From Phymorhynchus buccinoides (lineage: Eukaryota > Mollusca > Gastropoda > Neogastropoda > Raphitomidae), in contig CM065690.1 in assembly GCA_017654935.2 (NCBI GenBank), positions 39,023,742 to 39,087,741 of the forward strand: a stretch of DNA of 64,000 bases, read 5' to 3'. The position numbers were made by a program, and so were the translations under genes. Below, piece by piece: positions 11,793 to 22,253 of the stretch. The notes beneath the pieces were generated by a model. That model ran no database searches and was not told the origin of the DNA. It worked only from the letters and a program-made list of their open reading frames with translations. How positions within the stretch are numbered: position 1 is the first letter of the stretch; the number at the start of each line of letters is the position of its first letter.

Positions 11793-12019
11793 TCTGACTC
11801 AAAACTATTCCATTCATCGTGTGAAACACTTTTTTGGTGGTCGTTTTAAAGACATGGAAAATTTGATGAAATCTATTTTATGAACCATATTTGCTACTAT
11901 ATAATCTGCTGATTCTTTCCCCCCAAGTCTGAATCGGCACAATCACCTCTACACCCTTCCCAGAGATTGATCATGGTGCATAACATCTGCAACTTTGTAC
12001 CAAAAGAGAAAAGGATGAG

Positions 12020-12325
12020 TTAACCCTCTTGCTTGTATTCTGCCCCAAACCGCCCAGCCGGAAGTTGCCTCTGTGTATTCAAGCCGCCCAAAACTGCCCT
12101 TAGCTTGCCCCCACTCTGAGACCCCCTCTGATGCCATTCTTATCACGCACTAAGTTCTGGCTTGTTGTACACACACTATGAAGAAGCTTCTCACTTGCAA
12201 TGATGCGATAGTAACTGTATGGCATTTTCTGTGCTTCAAAAAGACAGATTTTCCCGAAAATGTGTGAAAGAATCTGAATACTAGACATTGTTTTTCTGTA
12301 ACAAATGCGAATGCAAGAGGGTTAA
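12020..12325. mobile_element. TTAA-flanked MITE, CCCTCTTGC family
   Basis: TTAA + CCCTCTTGC at 12020 and GCAAGAGGG + TTAA ending at 12325 are exact inverted ends with exact TTAA duplications. It encodes nothing recognisable. The design is that of a non-autonomous piggyBac-type element. Confidence 0.8.
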
Positions 12326-12795
12326 CTCTTTCTATACTAACCTGCGCTCTCGTCGCAGGGCATGCGCACAACGCCTCGTTACTAAGGTAACGGGATATCG
12401 CATGTGAACTTTAAAAATTCATAGTTCATAGGTTAACAGTCATGCGTGCTTCAAAGTGGCTCAGAGGGCTACTACTACGTTTCATTCCTGCCTCTGGACA
12501 CTGACTGGCTGGCTGTAGGCTATTTTGGGACCTTAAAATTATATTTTCGCTATTATGAGTGTGCCTGGCTTCACAAAACAAGCATTTATTTTAAAATATC
12601 ACAAATCAAAACTAATCAAGTGGATGCTTTGAAACTGTTGCAGGTGTTAGTCCAGTATATTGTGTACATATTGCCAAAATGTCACGTTTGTATCTGTTAC
12701 CATTATTTAGAAAATAATTTTTTGGCAACCTATGCAAATCGGCCAGTATAGAACGCTTGCAAAGGGAAGCAACTGGCCAGCATGGAATGAGTTAA
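12322..12795. mobile_element. TTAA-bounded repeat unit sharing a TTAA with its neighbour
   Basis: It begins at the right-hand TTAA of the previous element (TTAACTCTTTCTATACTAAC) and ends GGCCAGCATGGAATGAGTTAA. The right end matches 47290-47310 (GGCCAGTGTTGAATGAGTTAA), supporting a shared family with 46749-47310. It contains copy B of the 134-bp repeat (12458-12591). Confidence 0.55.
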
Positions 12796-14109
12796 GTTGA
12801 GTATGGTGATAAACAGTGTTGTCATAAGCCAATTAAACACTGTACCGGAGGTGATGCCGTGGAAGCAATAAGCACTAAAAGGTGTAAGTCTTCAAAGCCC
12901 TAATGACACTGAGATCAAGAACAAAACATTGTGTTGGCACTAATTAGAGGAAAGCAGAAAGACACGCACACAATATGTGTATAATTGTAAGAAAATTGCA
13001 CAGATAAACACAAAGTATTTACACAGGGAACATATTCATAACATTATTTTGATTAAGTATACTTTCAATAAATTAGTATCACGACTTTGCTGGATTTCTC
13101 AAACCAAGTGAAGAATGAATACATTGAAAATAGAAATCACTAGGTTGTGAATCAGGAATGCATTCATGACTTGAAAAACAACACACACACCTTATATAAT
13201 GGGCAGCCATACTTGAATATATTATTCAAAATAGTGAAAAGACCTTTTTTTTCCACTGGCACTTTAGTGCATTGCTGTTCTTGCACTTTCATAGACGCTG
13301 CAAACCATTCCGGTCTGACAATGTGAACTATTCCAAACCTCTAAACTAATTTTCTGGCATCAATGCCGGCCTGTGGCCATGCAAAAAGTGCCCCTCGCTT
13401 GGTTAGATGGCTAAGTTAGATAGCTATAACTATATAAATTGAACAATGTGATGAATGTAATGAAGTAGCATGGAGCAAATACTTGTAGCGGTGCCATAGC
13501 CGGAGTTTAACCGAGGCGTGGTTACCGCTACACCTATCTGTATTAATAAAAAAATCGGGACTTTACTGGTTTCGTACTGCCTCCGGGCATTGCCTCCAGT
13601 ATTGTTCCCACCATATTTGTATTTACAAATGTCCCATATGTGTCTGATTCAGACCAAGAGGACGTAAAACACCATTTTCGTCGAATGTAATGAAGTGCCA
13701 TAAAAATCAAATTGTTGATTGTGGGCACTTAACCAGAAGAAGGAAGAAGAAGAAGTTGCCTGTATTACAAGCTTTTGTCAATCAATGTCTTTGTTTTTCT
13801 TTTAACAATTTAAAATCGGCATTTAACCTATGAGTAAAAAATAACTGATAAAAATAAAAAGTATGTCATATTCTAAATTAAATATCAACAAGAAAGTGAG
13901 ATCATTCAAATAATCCAAAATAAATACCTTCAGCTTAGAAATGTTTTTTTCTGCTCCATTAAACAACTTTTTAAAAGGTCACAAGATTTATGGTGTTAAG
14001 AAAAAGGATGCAGAAACAAAACTTCTAAGACCACACATACACACACACACAGTGGCACACACACACACACTAACAAGCACACACACACTTGCCTGCATGA
14101 CTGCACACA
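12796..14109. other. Non-coding stretch ending in CA repeats at the gap
   Basis: No gene recognised. At 13620-13680 there is a reverse fragment of the ACGTCCTC/ATATGGGACAT repeat family. The contig ends in CA-rich sequence (14030-14109), a common cause of assembly breaks. Confidence 0.5.
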
Positions 14110-14609
14110 NNNNNNNNNNNNNNNNNNNNNNNNNNNNNNNNNNNNNNNNNNNNNNNNNNNNNNNNNNNNNNNNNNNNNNNNNNNNNNNNNNNNNNNNNNN
14201 NNNNNNNNNNNNNNNNNNNNNNNNNNNNNNNNNNNNNNNNNNNNNNNNNNNNNNNNNNNNNNNNNNNNNNNNNNNNNNNNNNNNNNNNNNNNNNNNNNNN
14301 NNNNNNNNNNNNNNNNNNNNNNNNNNNNNNNNNNNNNNNNNNNNNNNNNNNNNNNNNNNNNNNNNNNNNNNNNNNNNNNNNNNNNNNNNNNNNNNNNNNN
14401 NNNNNNNNNNNNNNNNNNNNNNNNNNNNNNNNNNNNNNNNNNNNNNNNNNNNNNNNNNNNNNNNNNNNNNNNNNNNNNNNNNNNNNNNNNNNNNNNNNNN
14501 NNNNNNNNNNNNNNNNNNNNNNNNNNNNNNNNNNNNNNNNNNNNNNNNNNNNNNNNNNNNNNNNNNNNNNNNNNNNNNNNNNNNNNNNNNNNNNNNNNNN
14601 NNNNNNNNN
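14110..14609. other. Assembly gap, exactly 500 N
   Basis: The round number indicates a scaffold join with unknown real length. Order and orientation of the contigs on either side are inferred, not sequenced. Confidence 0.98.
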
Positions 14610-15347
14610 GGATTTAATAGATTTTTGGAAGAGCTTCTAAGTTCTCATCATTCTAAGTCTCTGCTAATCTAAACGTGTTACATGCCCAGTTAGCTAGCGA
14701 GACTACCATTTAAGTGTAACCTTGTCATTGTGGTCACTTTGGTAACAGGCACAATGGGTAAGCCTTCCATCAGCAGTATAAATGCTGGCCATTAGGCCTT
14801 AGCTCCCTTGTTTTACAATGTTAGTATGGTGACGAATTAAGGTTTTTTTAACCAAGCTCAAATACAGAAGCACTATACCATTCTACCCTCCCCCATCATT
14901 GTGTTTGTGTGTTGTGTGTGTGTGTTGTGCGTGTGCTGTGTGTTCCCTAAACACATAACATGCTTATTTTAGCAATTAAAATTTTAAAACAAAATTAAAA
15001 ACAGGACGCACAGTAACACCAAAGTCCTCATGAAAATATTTTGACTAATTTCATTCTTAATAAACCTTTTAAAAATGTTTGTTTGAAAGTGTTTCCGAGA
15101 TTAAAAATAAATGTTTTGTCTCTATTCTCTGTCAACATTTCAAACTCCCAAGCATTGGTTTTCCATTACATCACACTTATAATGTACAGTGAAATTGCTT
15201 CGTTCAAATTGGAGGGACTGCAATTTCATTATATCCCAATATTTTGAGTTAAAAGACATTTTGCAGAATGATTATTAAACTGGGACTCAGAAATTATGTG
15301 AAGTTAGGCTACCCGTCTTTGAGTTTAGCCTTATTCTACTGTATTAA

Positions 15348-16710
15348 TACAGTGGAACCTCGGCTAAAATATGACCTTCAAAAATCTTCCAAATGCTTAT
15401 GACAGCCTTATAAAGGAAGGTCTTATAAATGGAGGTAATTTTTAAGCTTACCTGAAGGGCATGTCTCCAGGGAGGAGGGTTCTTCGATTATTAGATCATA
15501 TCAGATAACAGGACGAGATAATAATATAATAATAATATAACATTTCTATAGCCCTTTACCTCAGACTGATCCTACAAGGCACTTTACAGTCGTTATTTCA
15601 TCAACAGACACTAAAACCTCATTCACGAGTGACACAACCAGCGACAGCACATATCTACAAAGCCACTCTCTCTCTCTCTAACACCCACACACACACACAC
15701 ACATATTACACACAAACAATTATTGAATTATCGACGCGAACTCTTTCATACAGCCATCAGTAAGGCCACAGCAACCGATCGGCTGGACTGACCACATAAC
15801 ACCAAACGCAACATACCAAACACCCTCACCACACGTACGCACGCAGACACACATCACACAGACCACACACCCACATGCTGCACACAGCAAAACACAACCC
15901 ACAAACCAAAATACACAACAAGCACACATGTATGCACCATTCTGCTCACACACACCCCACACACACCCACAAACACACACAAACCTCTTAGTCAATCTTC
16001 CCTCACGTGCACACAACGATAGACAACTGATCAAATATTTAGGGCGCAGCAGGAAAAAGATGGGTTTTAAGAGAGGTTTTTTGAATGAGGAGACTGAGTT
16101 GGAGTGTCGGAGAGGAGAAGGCAGATAATTCCAAAGAGATGGTGCTTGACAAGAAAAAGAACGTTGGCCAGCAGATTAGAGACGGATGGAGGGAAGGGAA
16201 AGGAGAAGAGAATCAGAAGACGAACATAGTTGGCAAGCTGGGACATAGAGATTAAGAAGATCAGAGAGATACAGGGGAGCTTGATCATTCAGTGACTTGA
16301 AGGCAAGGAGGAGAATTTTGTAATCAATACGTGATTGAACTGGGAGCCAATGTAGAGAACGAAGAACCGGAGTAATATGATCGTACCTAGGGGAGCGAGA
16401 AATGAGACGAGCAGCATTATTCTGGACCCGTTGGAGCTTAGAGATGAGAAGTTGATGGACAGCCAGCAAGAAGTGAGTTACAGTAGTCAAGGCGAGACAG
16501 GACAAAAGCACATACTAGAGTCTTAGAGTACTAGAGATGACATAGCTGTTAGGCTTGCCGCTTTTAAAGTCCCATCATTTTTTGCTATAAAATATATTTT
16601 GCTTCGTTGACAAGGTCGTCGATTGCTAATTTTGTTGTTGATGAATTAATCATCATATATGGGAGGGAGTCTTATAATGGGAGGTTCTTATAAGGGAGGT
16701 TTCCACTGTA
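15348..16710. mobile_element. Tigger-like MITE split by a LINE insertion
   Basis: TA + CAGTGGAACCTCGGCTAAAA starts at 15348. The matching right end GGGAGGTTTCCACTG + TA ends at 16710. Between them, roughly 15480 to 16650, lies a reverse-oriented LINE 3' fragment, so the LINE inserted into an existing MITE. Confidence 0.7.
15515..16511 (-). mobile_element. LINE 3' fragment, reverse strand
   Basis: On the - strand, 16511-16176 encodes SKLQRVQNNAARLISRSPRY, HITPVLRSLHWLPV and RIDYKILLLAFKSLN, the usual C-terminal part of LINE reverse transcriptase proteins. Further on, in another frame, comes KTSLKTHLFP near 16060, then a CA-rich 3' UTR and a tail AGGGCTATAGAAATGTTAT followed by ATT repeats (15515-15550). 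Frameshifts make it a dead copy. Confidence 0.85.
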
Positions 16711-16860
16711 AAAAGTTAGTCTTTGTAAACAACAAAAAACACAAGACATGAACAAAGCATGAACAACATGCAGTGACCCAGGACTAAGTTTACTGTTTGT
16801 TTGTCCCTATCACTATCATTACCTAGTATACTACAACTGTAGAACAGACACATTTGCTGT

Positions 16861-17122
16861 TTAACCCTGACCCTTTCACCGCCAATGTCGCATTTTTGCA
16901 CCACAATGATTTAAAAACACACCATGTCATTAAAGCTCTTGAAATCAGGGTCTGTTATTCAATAACATTGCATTCCTAAATTTGGTCAGTGAGGATTGAC
17001 CCCATTCTAAATGTGTCACAGAGAAATCCAACAAAAATATTTGCAGACATATCTTTTCTGTAGCCAAGTAGCTTCAATGGAAATTTTTGGGCTCAAAGAT
17101 GGCTGGCGGTGAAAGGGTTTAA
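16861..17122. mobile_element. TTAA-flanked MITE, CCCTTTCACCGCC family
   Basis: The left end is TTAACCCTGACCCTTTCACC, GCC follows, and the right end is GGCGGTGAAAGGGTTTAA. The interior motif GCACCACAATGATTTAA is shared with copies at 35278-35538, 50561-51093 and reverse copies at 25391-25626 and 39459-39703. A lone right end is at 51820-51842. Confidence 0.8.
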
Positions 17123-19123
17123 GCACTGTTAGCACTTAATCTTCAAAAGATTTCCAATATTTTGAGGGGTAAAACGAAAAAAACACAGCAATGATGTCCC
17201 GAGGCCCTGGTCATAGGAGTAGGACATTGACCTTTGACCTATTAAAATTATAAAATGTCTTAGGCTATTGTTCACCCATGTCAGGACAAATGTCTGATTG
17301 CATTTTTAACACTGGCACGCTTCATATTGATTTATGCAAGAGCCAGGACATTGTCCTATTGATTTCTTTTCTCTTGTCCTCAGGACAGATTTGTCCTAAT
17401 CACTTTTTGATCCTCAGTAGAGGAATATCACTCAATGTATCCATAAATTGTCTCATTGTTATTTCATCTTCGCTTCATGTCACATGCATTGTACCAAAAT
17501 CTCTCCATTCATCTCCATCTCATCATCATTCTCATGTCTGTCATGTTATCAGACCCACTGAGGACCCTCTATTTCTTCATTGCTATTCATAAATAAAGAC
17601 GTTGAAGCAAGCAAAGAGTGTTTTGTGCTCATTTACTCAGTACATATCACTGAACAAAATTCTTCATAGTGCACACTTTTTTTTCTTCTTCACTGTAAAG
17701 TGTAATCAACTGCTTGGTTAATTAACGTTTTGGAACTGGGGTGTTTGCCACTTTTGCCAAAATAAAATCCATGCCTGAAAAGTACAAAACAAGTTAAAAA
17801 ACAAGTGCAACGTCGGGCGTCTGCAAAGTCCCCTCGCAGCATAACCTAGCTACTCCGAAATCGGAATGTGTCGGCTGTACACACAGCGGGGAGACCATGT
17901 TGAAAAAGAGAACTGAAAACAGGACGAACGCACGGCCGAAGAAAGAAGTGGGACATAGAGGGGAATACTAGAGAAATAATAAATAAAGCTTCTATATGGG
18001 GACCGCTCTTCGATGATAAAAAATCATCCTCAGAGCGCTTTACAATATTACGAGAGGGGGAAAACCCCCCAAAAAACACAACAACAACCAACTCACGCCG
18101 TTCATCCCACGGATGTTATTATTTCACATACACATTATTGACACAATTTTCAACGAAAGGGATAAAAAATAAAAAAACAATTAAAAAAAATAATTCAAGG
18201 CATGGACAAACAGACCCCCCACACACCTCACATAGCGGGCCTGTGACACAAAGGGCCTAGGGCACAGCGGGTCCAATGTAAAACTAAATACATCAGTGGA
18301 TGGCTTGCATCTTGGCAAACTAGTATACCAAATTTGATGATGATAGACTGAATAGCTTTTTGAGAAAAACGGACGAAAAGCCGGACGGTGCAAGATCGCG
18401 ACGCCGGACGGACCAGACAAAAACAATAGTTCCCTGAACCTTCGGCTCGGGGACTAATAAATAAAAGACTGGGGAAGGGGTGGGGGGTGACTACAATTAC
18501 AAAGCTAGCTTAGAGTAGTTAGACTGAAGTGAGAAGCTGCTGGACTTTGTCAGTTCTGAGTACAATCATGCCCACGGTCATGAACTCCATGAAGTAATTT
18601 TTCGCAATGGGAAAATAATCAAAGCTTTGATTCGTGGCCACGTACAGTCAAGAAGAAGAAGAACACAGCAGAAGATTTTTCATTTTTCTTTTGCTCACCA
18701 TTGACGTTCGTGATTTGAGCGTAATCATACTTTTTTAGTAATGTTACCCCGCATGCAATATAGCAAACATGCGTAAATAATTTTAAACTGGACTGGGACG
18801 TTTACATAGCCGCAAGGCTTCACAGGCGCGTGAAGCCTGTACCTACCTACCCGTTACCTACCATTGCAATTTTTTAAAAGTATGTTTTTAAAAACAATTT
18901 AAAAACCTAACTGAGAGCTAGCATTGTTAAAAATACAAATAGTAGATAGATGCACACTGCGTGGACAAAATCAAACTAGATCTAACAACTTGTGTTTGTA
19001 TGCTAATGACCATTTTCATTTTGCTATCTATTAGTATCAAGACCGCCATCGAGTCTGTTGCACAAAGATTTCTGAACGTGCACAGGTGCACAAAATATTT
19101 CACAATGCACAAAAATCACTGAC
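17123..19123. other. Non-coding stretch with repeat fragments
   Basis: No gene recognised. 17850-17890 holds the CGGAATGTGTCGGCTGTACA fragment shared with 27340-27410 and 29900-29950. 17990-18050 is another LINE-like 3' tail (AGAGCGCTTTACAATATTA). 18320-18460 carries GACG/CGGACGG-rich dispersed repeat text. Confidence 0.45.
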
Positions 19124-19450
19124 CTTAGCTTTTGATCCGAGTCCTTCTCCTTTCAACAATCTTCTCCTTTTATTGCTTTGCTCGACGGAGATTTTATCTT
19201 TTCTTGATCGAAGCGTTGGAACAGAAGGTTTTGTGAAGATTTCCGAAACAGATTTTGACGTTCCATTCACTCTCTGCAACTTTTCCGTTTTTCCAACTGT
19301 ATTGTCCAAAAGATCTCGTGCATTTTCTCCCAAAAAGCAATCTTGATGTATCCCATTCTTTCTGCAAAGCTTCTTAAACTCTCCTTCTTTCTCTGATGAT
19401 TCTTCTCCATCTACCGATCCATTATCTCTCATGCACCCGACTGCCGCCAT
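19124..19450 (-). CDS. Possible first coding exon of an unidentified nuclear-type protein
   Basis: On the - strand an ATGGCGGC start at 19450 opens a 327-nt frame ending at AAG followed by GTCAGT, a good donor (exon phase 0). The 109 residues are hydrophilic and rich in Lys, Ser and Glu, with a basic cluster NKRRRLLK. Upstream on the same strand (19480-19570) lie a TGACGTCA site and a CCGGAAG site, as in CpG-type housekeeping promoters. A start a few codons earlier (MVVSK) is also possible. No downstream exon was found on this strand within the contig and the family is unknown. Confidence 0.4.
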
Positions 19451-19475
19451 CTTGCTCACCACCATCCCCCCTTAC

Positions 19476-19575
19476 CATGTGACGTCAGAATAACAAGCGT
19501 GGATTTCCTTTGGAAAATGTGCCATGTGACCTTCAACAAAGGGGTTTTCCCAATATGGCTGCCTAACCGGAAGAC
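19476..19575 (-). promoter_or_regulatory. Candidate promoter for the - strand exon
   Basis: A palindromic TGACGTCA (CRE/ATF type) at about 19480 and an ETS-type CCGGAAG near 19566 lie within 130 bp upstream of the ATGGCGGC start. This is inferred from motif position only. Confidence 0.3.
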
Positions 19576-20463
19576 GTGCAGTGTTATCTCTACACGTTGT
19601 GCGTCTGCTGTAGACGATGGGAAAGACCAGAGATCTATGGAAAGACTAATATTCCTCTTCTTTTTTAGGCCTATCTTCAGGTCACCATTGAAAGTATATC
19701 TTTGGTTGATTTTGCTAAGCCTTCTTGATTTGCATGATCAGTATTTGCAGAAACCGTAGCTCAAACAAATACTATAAATTTATATAAATTACAAATTTTA
19801 AATATTTAACGCTAACCAAAACACATAACCAAAAACCGCATCTTTTAGTTTTAGCGATTTACCTGATTAAGGTCCTTAGGGTTGGAACACATCCACAAGA
19901 GTTAATGTTATAAACGTAGGCTTTTTTCTGACTTTTGAATGTACCCATCTCCATCCATCGTTGCCCGCACACCCCTCCTTATGCGCCCGCCCCGTACCCC
20001 CCACGCGACCACTCCCCCCCGCCCCGTGATTGAGCGCCTGTACACCCATAGCCTGGGAGATGTGAGTGATACGGGCCCGTACCCAGGTAAAGAGAGCCTT
20101 TTTTTGTCCGAAAAATGCGGACTATATCCCCACCACATCACATCATATCAAGACAAATGAGTCTATCAGCCCTCATTGGTGGTGATTAATATTAAAGTTC
20201 GATTATCAATTGTTTTTTTTCAACTATTCTTTTTAGTGTTTGGACTTTATGTTTGGCCTTTGACGTGTATATCTATACTTTAGCTTTGTTTTTTAAACCC
20301 CTCTCTCAGCCTGCCGCCTACTACTACCTGCGCATATCCCCCACGCGCCGCCCGCTTGCCCGCGCGATTGAGTTTTGAATACGGCAATATCGCTACTTAG
20401 CGTCGACGTATATATACGTCGGTGGCGAGTACTGAAGCGCTATAGAGGACGTATATATACATC

Positions 20464-20482
20464 GTGTGGCAGCGAAAGGGTT
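20464..20482 (+). repeat. Isolated right end of a TTAA element
   Basis: GGCAGCGAAAGGGTTAA resembles the right terminus of the CCCTTTCACCGCC MITE family. The matching left end was not found. ACGTATATATACGTCG-like palindromes stand just upstream (20404-20460). Confidence 0.35.
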
Positions 20483-20584
20483 AATATACATCCAAATTGG
20501 TAGAAAAAGTATATTTTGATAATTCTTTGTTAATACGATTTTTAAATGCATTCACTAAAATTCCTCTAAGGTGCATTGATGGTA

Positions 20585-21765
20585 TCAAATGAAACAATTA
20601 GCTTTCCATAAATTTGTTATTCTATTAGTAAAGAATGAATGAAACCGTCTAGTGTTGTTTAGTATTTTGGTTAGTTTAAAATTGTGTCCCCGAGTAGTAT
20701 TATGACTAGATAAGTCGAAAAGAGGTGCAGTCATTGAGGAATCATACAAACCATGCAAAATTTTATAAACCTCTATCATTGTCTCCTCGCACCCTTCTAT
20801 ATTCCAAGCTTGGTAGATTTAGCCATTTTAGGCGTTCTTCATAATTAAGGTCATGGGTACCAATTATACATCTTGTAAACCTTCTTTGCACACCTTCAAT
20901 CAAATTTATATGTTTTCTAAGATAAGGACTCCAAACTGAGTTACCATATTCTAAAACAGAACGAATAAGAGACTTAAATAAGGGAACCATTAGATCTTTG
21001 GTTTTGTAGGTTATTGTTCTCATTACCAGACCTGCCATATGATTAGCTTTCTTAACAATATTATTTATATGTTCATCGAAACTAAGATTTGGATCAACGA
21101 TGATTCCCAGATCTTTTTCAGCTTCAAGTTTCAAGTTTACAAAGCACCTTACCATCACTCATAAAGTAGTCGTAATTGGGATTGTTTCTACCACAGTGCA
21201 TTACTTTGCACTTTTCTGCGTTACATTTTAAAAGCCAAGTGTCTGTCCATTCAACTAATTTGTGGATGCATGATTGTAAATTGTCTCTGTCTTGAGTTGA
21301 CGCTATTGTTGAATATGCTTTGGTATCATCTGCAAACATTTTTATTTTACAGTCCACTAGGTCAGGCATGCTCAATTGTCATTAACATAGTATATTAAAA
21401 AGGATCGGTCCCAATACGCTCCCCTGGGGGACACCACTAGTAACTCGTATTCTAGGTGATACTGAACCATTAACATTAACATACTGTGTTCTTTGATTTA
21501 AAAAGTCCTCAATCCAACTAAGCAACTTCCCTTGAACACCATAACCTTTTAGTTTATTTATTAATCTTTTGTGTGGCACCGTATCAAAGGCCTTTCTCAG
21601 ATCAAGGTATACAGCATCAGTGGGTTTACCATTATCCAAATAGAACATCCAGTCATAGATAGTTGACAGAGTTGAGTCACACATGACCGACCTTTACAGA
21701 AACCAAATTGGTCTTTAGAGAGAAGATTATTATCTGTTAAATGACTAAAATAAGCCGCTACTTTT
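20585..21765 (-). pseudogene. LINE reverse transcriptase remnant (CR1/L2-like)
   Basis: On the - strand the pieces read in order: DQFGFCKGRSC; AVYLDLRKAFDTVPHKRL with SGVPQGSVLGPILFN; KMFADDTKAYS (catalytic FADD box); KDLGIIVDPNLSFDEHI; SLIRSVLEYGNSVWSP; RVQRRFTR-like and RRFHSFFTNRITNLWK. At least three frame changes break it, and the 5' part (endonuclease, early RT) is missing. This is a 5'-truncated dead LINE unrelated in frame to the host genes. Confidence 0.9.
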
Positions 21766-22253
21766 TTCCTCAACTTTCTTCTGCTTGCTTTGCCCCATGC
21801 GGCTTATAGACTGATGCGGCTAATCTGTGGATTTTGTTTCCATTCTACATTTATCAGTATGATTAAATCTGTTTCTGGCCACATTCTTCAGCCTATTTTG
21901 AGCTTCTTTAGACTCAAAACTGGTTTTGGTAATCAATAGATTCAAATCTCATGTTTAAAGTGTCTGAGAACATTAAATACTCATGTTCTGATAGTAGAAT
22001 TTCTATATTTGTGTTGGTTTGTGCACACACAATTTTCTTTGCGGCTTATAAACTGGTGCGGCTTATATGTGAATAAATACCTAATATTTTGTCAATTTAA
22101 GGGATGCGGCTTATATATACAGTTTCATGTGTGTCTTATAGTCCAGTTTTTACAGTAAACTTTATTGTGTTGATGAGCTTTGAGCTTTGCAACCCTGAAA
22201 GATGATTAAAAATGTCCTCATAGTTATATAAACTTGTCAATTCTATTTTACAG

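Noticed and set aside
13941..14672. 243-codon frame crossing the first gap
   Set aside because: Most of it is N; the real part is CA-repeat sequence.
19908..20160. Short frames in a GC-rich stretch
   Set aside because: No homology-like pattern and no splice context; overlapping frames on both strands reflect base composition only.
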